Shown: positions 5,825 through 5,998 of the stretch, piece by piece
Layout: each line of letters opens with the position of its first letter
How positions within the stretch are numbered: the stretch's first letter is position 1
Assembly: GCA_017860075.1 (NCBI GenBank)
Contig: JAFNAH010000101.1
Coordinates: 1-5,998, forward strand
Reading direction: 5' to 3'
Origin: Acidobacteriota bacterium
GTDB taxonomy: Bacteria > Acidobacteriota > UBA6911
DNA: 5,998 nucleotides
Position numbers and translations under genes: made by a program
The notes under the pieces: model-generated
Seen by the model: the letters and a program-made list of their open reading frames with translations, nothing else
Told to the model about the DNA's origin: nothing
Database searches by the model: none

Positions 5825-5998
5825 ATGGAACTCGTGCCTGAATCCGAGGTCGAAAACCGTCTGGAGCGATTGCAGTCGTGGATGTGCGCATCCGGGGTCG
5901 ACGCGGTTTTCGTCCTCCAGAATGCGGACCTCTTCTATTTTTCGGGGACACTGCAGTCCGGCCTGCTGTGCCTTCCCGCCCGGGGCGAGCCTGTCTTC
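5825..5998 (+). CDS. M24-family metallopeptidase (Xaa-Pro aminopeptidase-like), N-terminal part only
   Basis: Only the first 58 codons lie in the window. The sequence matches the start of the creatinase-type N-terminal domain of M24 peptidases: an arginine-containing helix (ENRLERLQSWMCASGVDA, 10-27), then VFVLQNADLFYFSGTLQSG (28-46) and LLCLPARGEPVF (47-58). This is the usual order of helix, 'gvDa', 'dl-Yf-SGT' and 'P-rG-p' in prolidase/aminopeptidase P relatives. The metal-binding pita-bread catalytic domain would follow beyond the window, so activity cannot be judged. The ATG start is supported by the family-typical short lead; the only other in-frame candidate nearby is a rare ATT. No Shine-Dalgarno is visible. 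It is divergent from the sigma operon, and no functional link is shown. Confidence 0.82.
   Translation, partial: MELVPESEVENRLERLQSWMCASGVDAVFVLQNADLFYFSGTLQSGLLCLPARGEPVF

Noticed and set aside
5481..5951. Minus-strand open frame of 156 codons across the divergent region
   Set aside because: It overlaps the start of the M24 peptidase on the other strand and the intergenic repeats, is Arg/Ser-rich, and shows no recognisable domain. The peptidase reading on the plus strand is clearly family-like.
1..5998. CRISPR arrays, tRNA/rRNA genes, insertion sequences
   Set aside because: I saw no regularly spaced repeats, no cloverleaf-like or rRNA-like sequence and no transposase-like frame.

Overview
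The window reads as a high-GC bacterial chromosome segment. Six genes lie on the minus strand and one divergent gene starts near the right edge. The taxon cannot be fixed from 6 kb. A zinc-finger anti-sigma / ECF sigma pair, a Yip1-type membrane protein and a Thermotoga-type UxaE in GC-rich DNA would fit Acidobacteriota or a similar phylum, but this is a weak inference.

Left half (1-3149, minus): a hexuronate / sugar-acid catabolism cluster in the order uxaE (1593-3149), an SDR of the D-mannonate oxidoreductase type (665-1498), and a LarA-family nickel-dependent racemase/epimerase (650 to beyond the left edge). UxaE converts D-tagaturonate to D-fructuronate, and the SDR would reduce D-fructuronate to D-mannonate. 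LarA relatives include D-gluconate 2-epimerases, so the third gene could turn mannonate into gluconate. That would make an epimerase route in place of mannonate dehydratase. A good intrinsic terminator (1551-1578) sits between uxaE and the SDR gene. A weak promoter/operator candidate lies in the 86-bp gap ahead of uxaE.

Middle (3236-5484, minus): a tight three-gene unit of ECF sigma factor (4906-5484), HxxxCxxC anti-sigma factor (4448-4903) and a two-part membrane protein (3236-4435), with gaps of 2 and 12 bp. The membrane protein has a Yip1-like multi-pass N-terminal half. Its C-terminal half is clearly related to signal peptidase I but seems to have lost both the catalytic serine and the catalytic lysine. 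A pseudoprotease genetically tied to a sigma/anti-sigma pair is the most unusual item in the window.

Right edge (5485-5998): a 340-bp divergent intergenic region holds two inverted repeats, one with a second palindrome nested inside it, and a 10-bp direct repeat. It is followed by the first 58 codons of a plus-strand M24 (Xaa-Pro / creatinase-type) peptidase, cut by the window edge.
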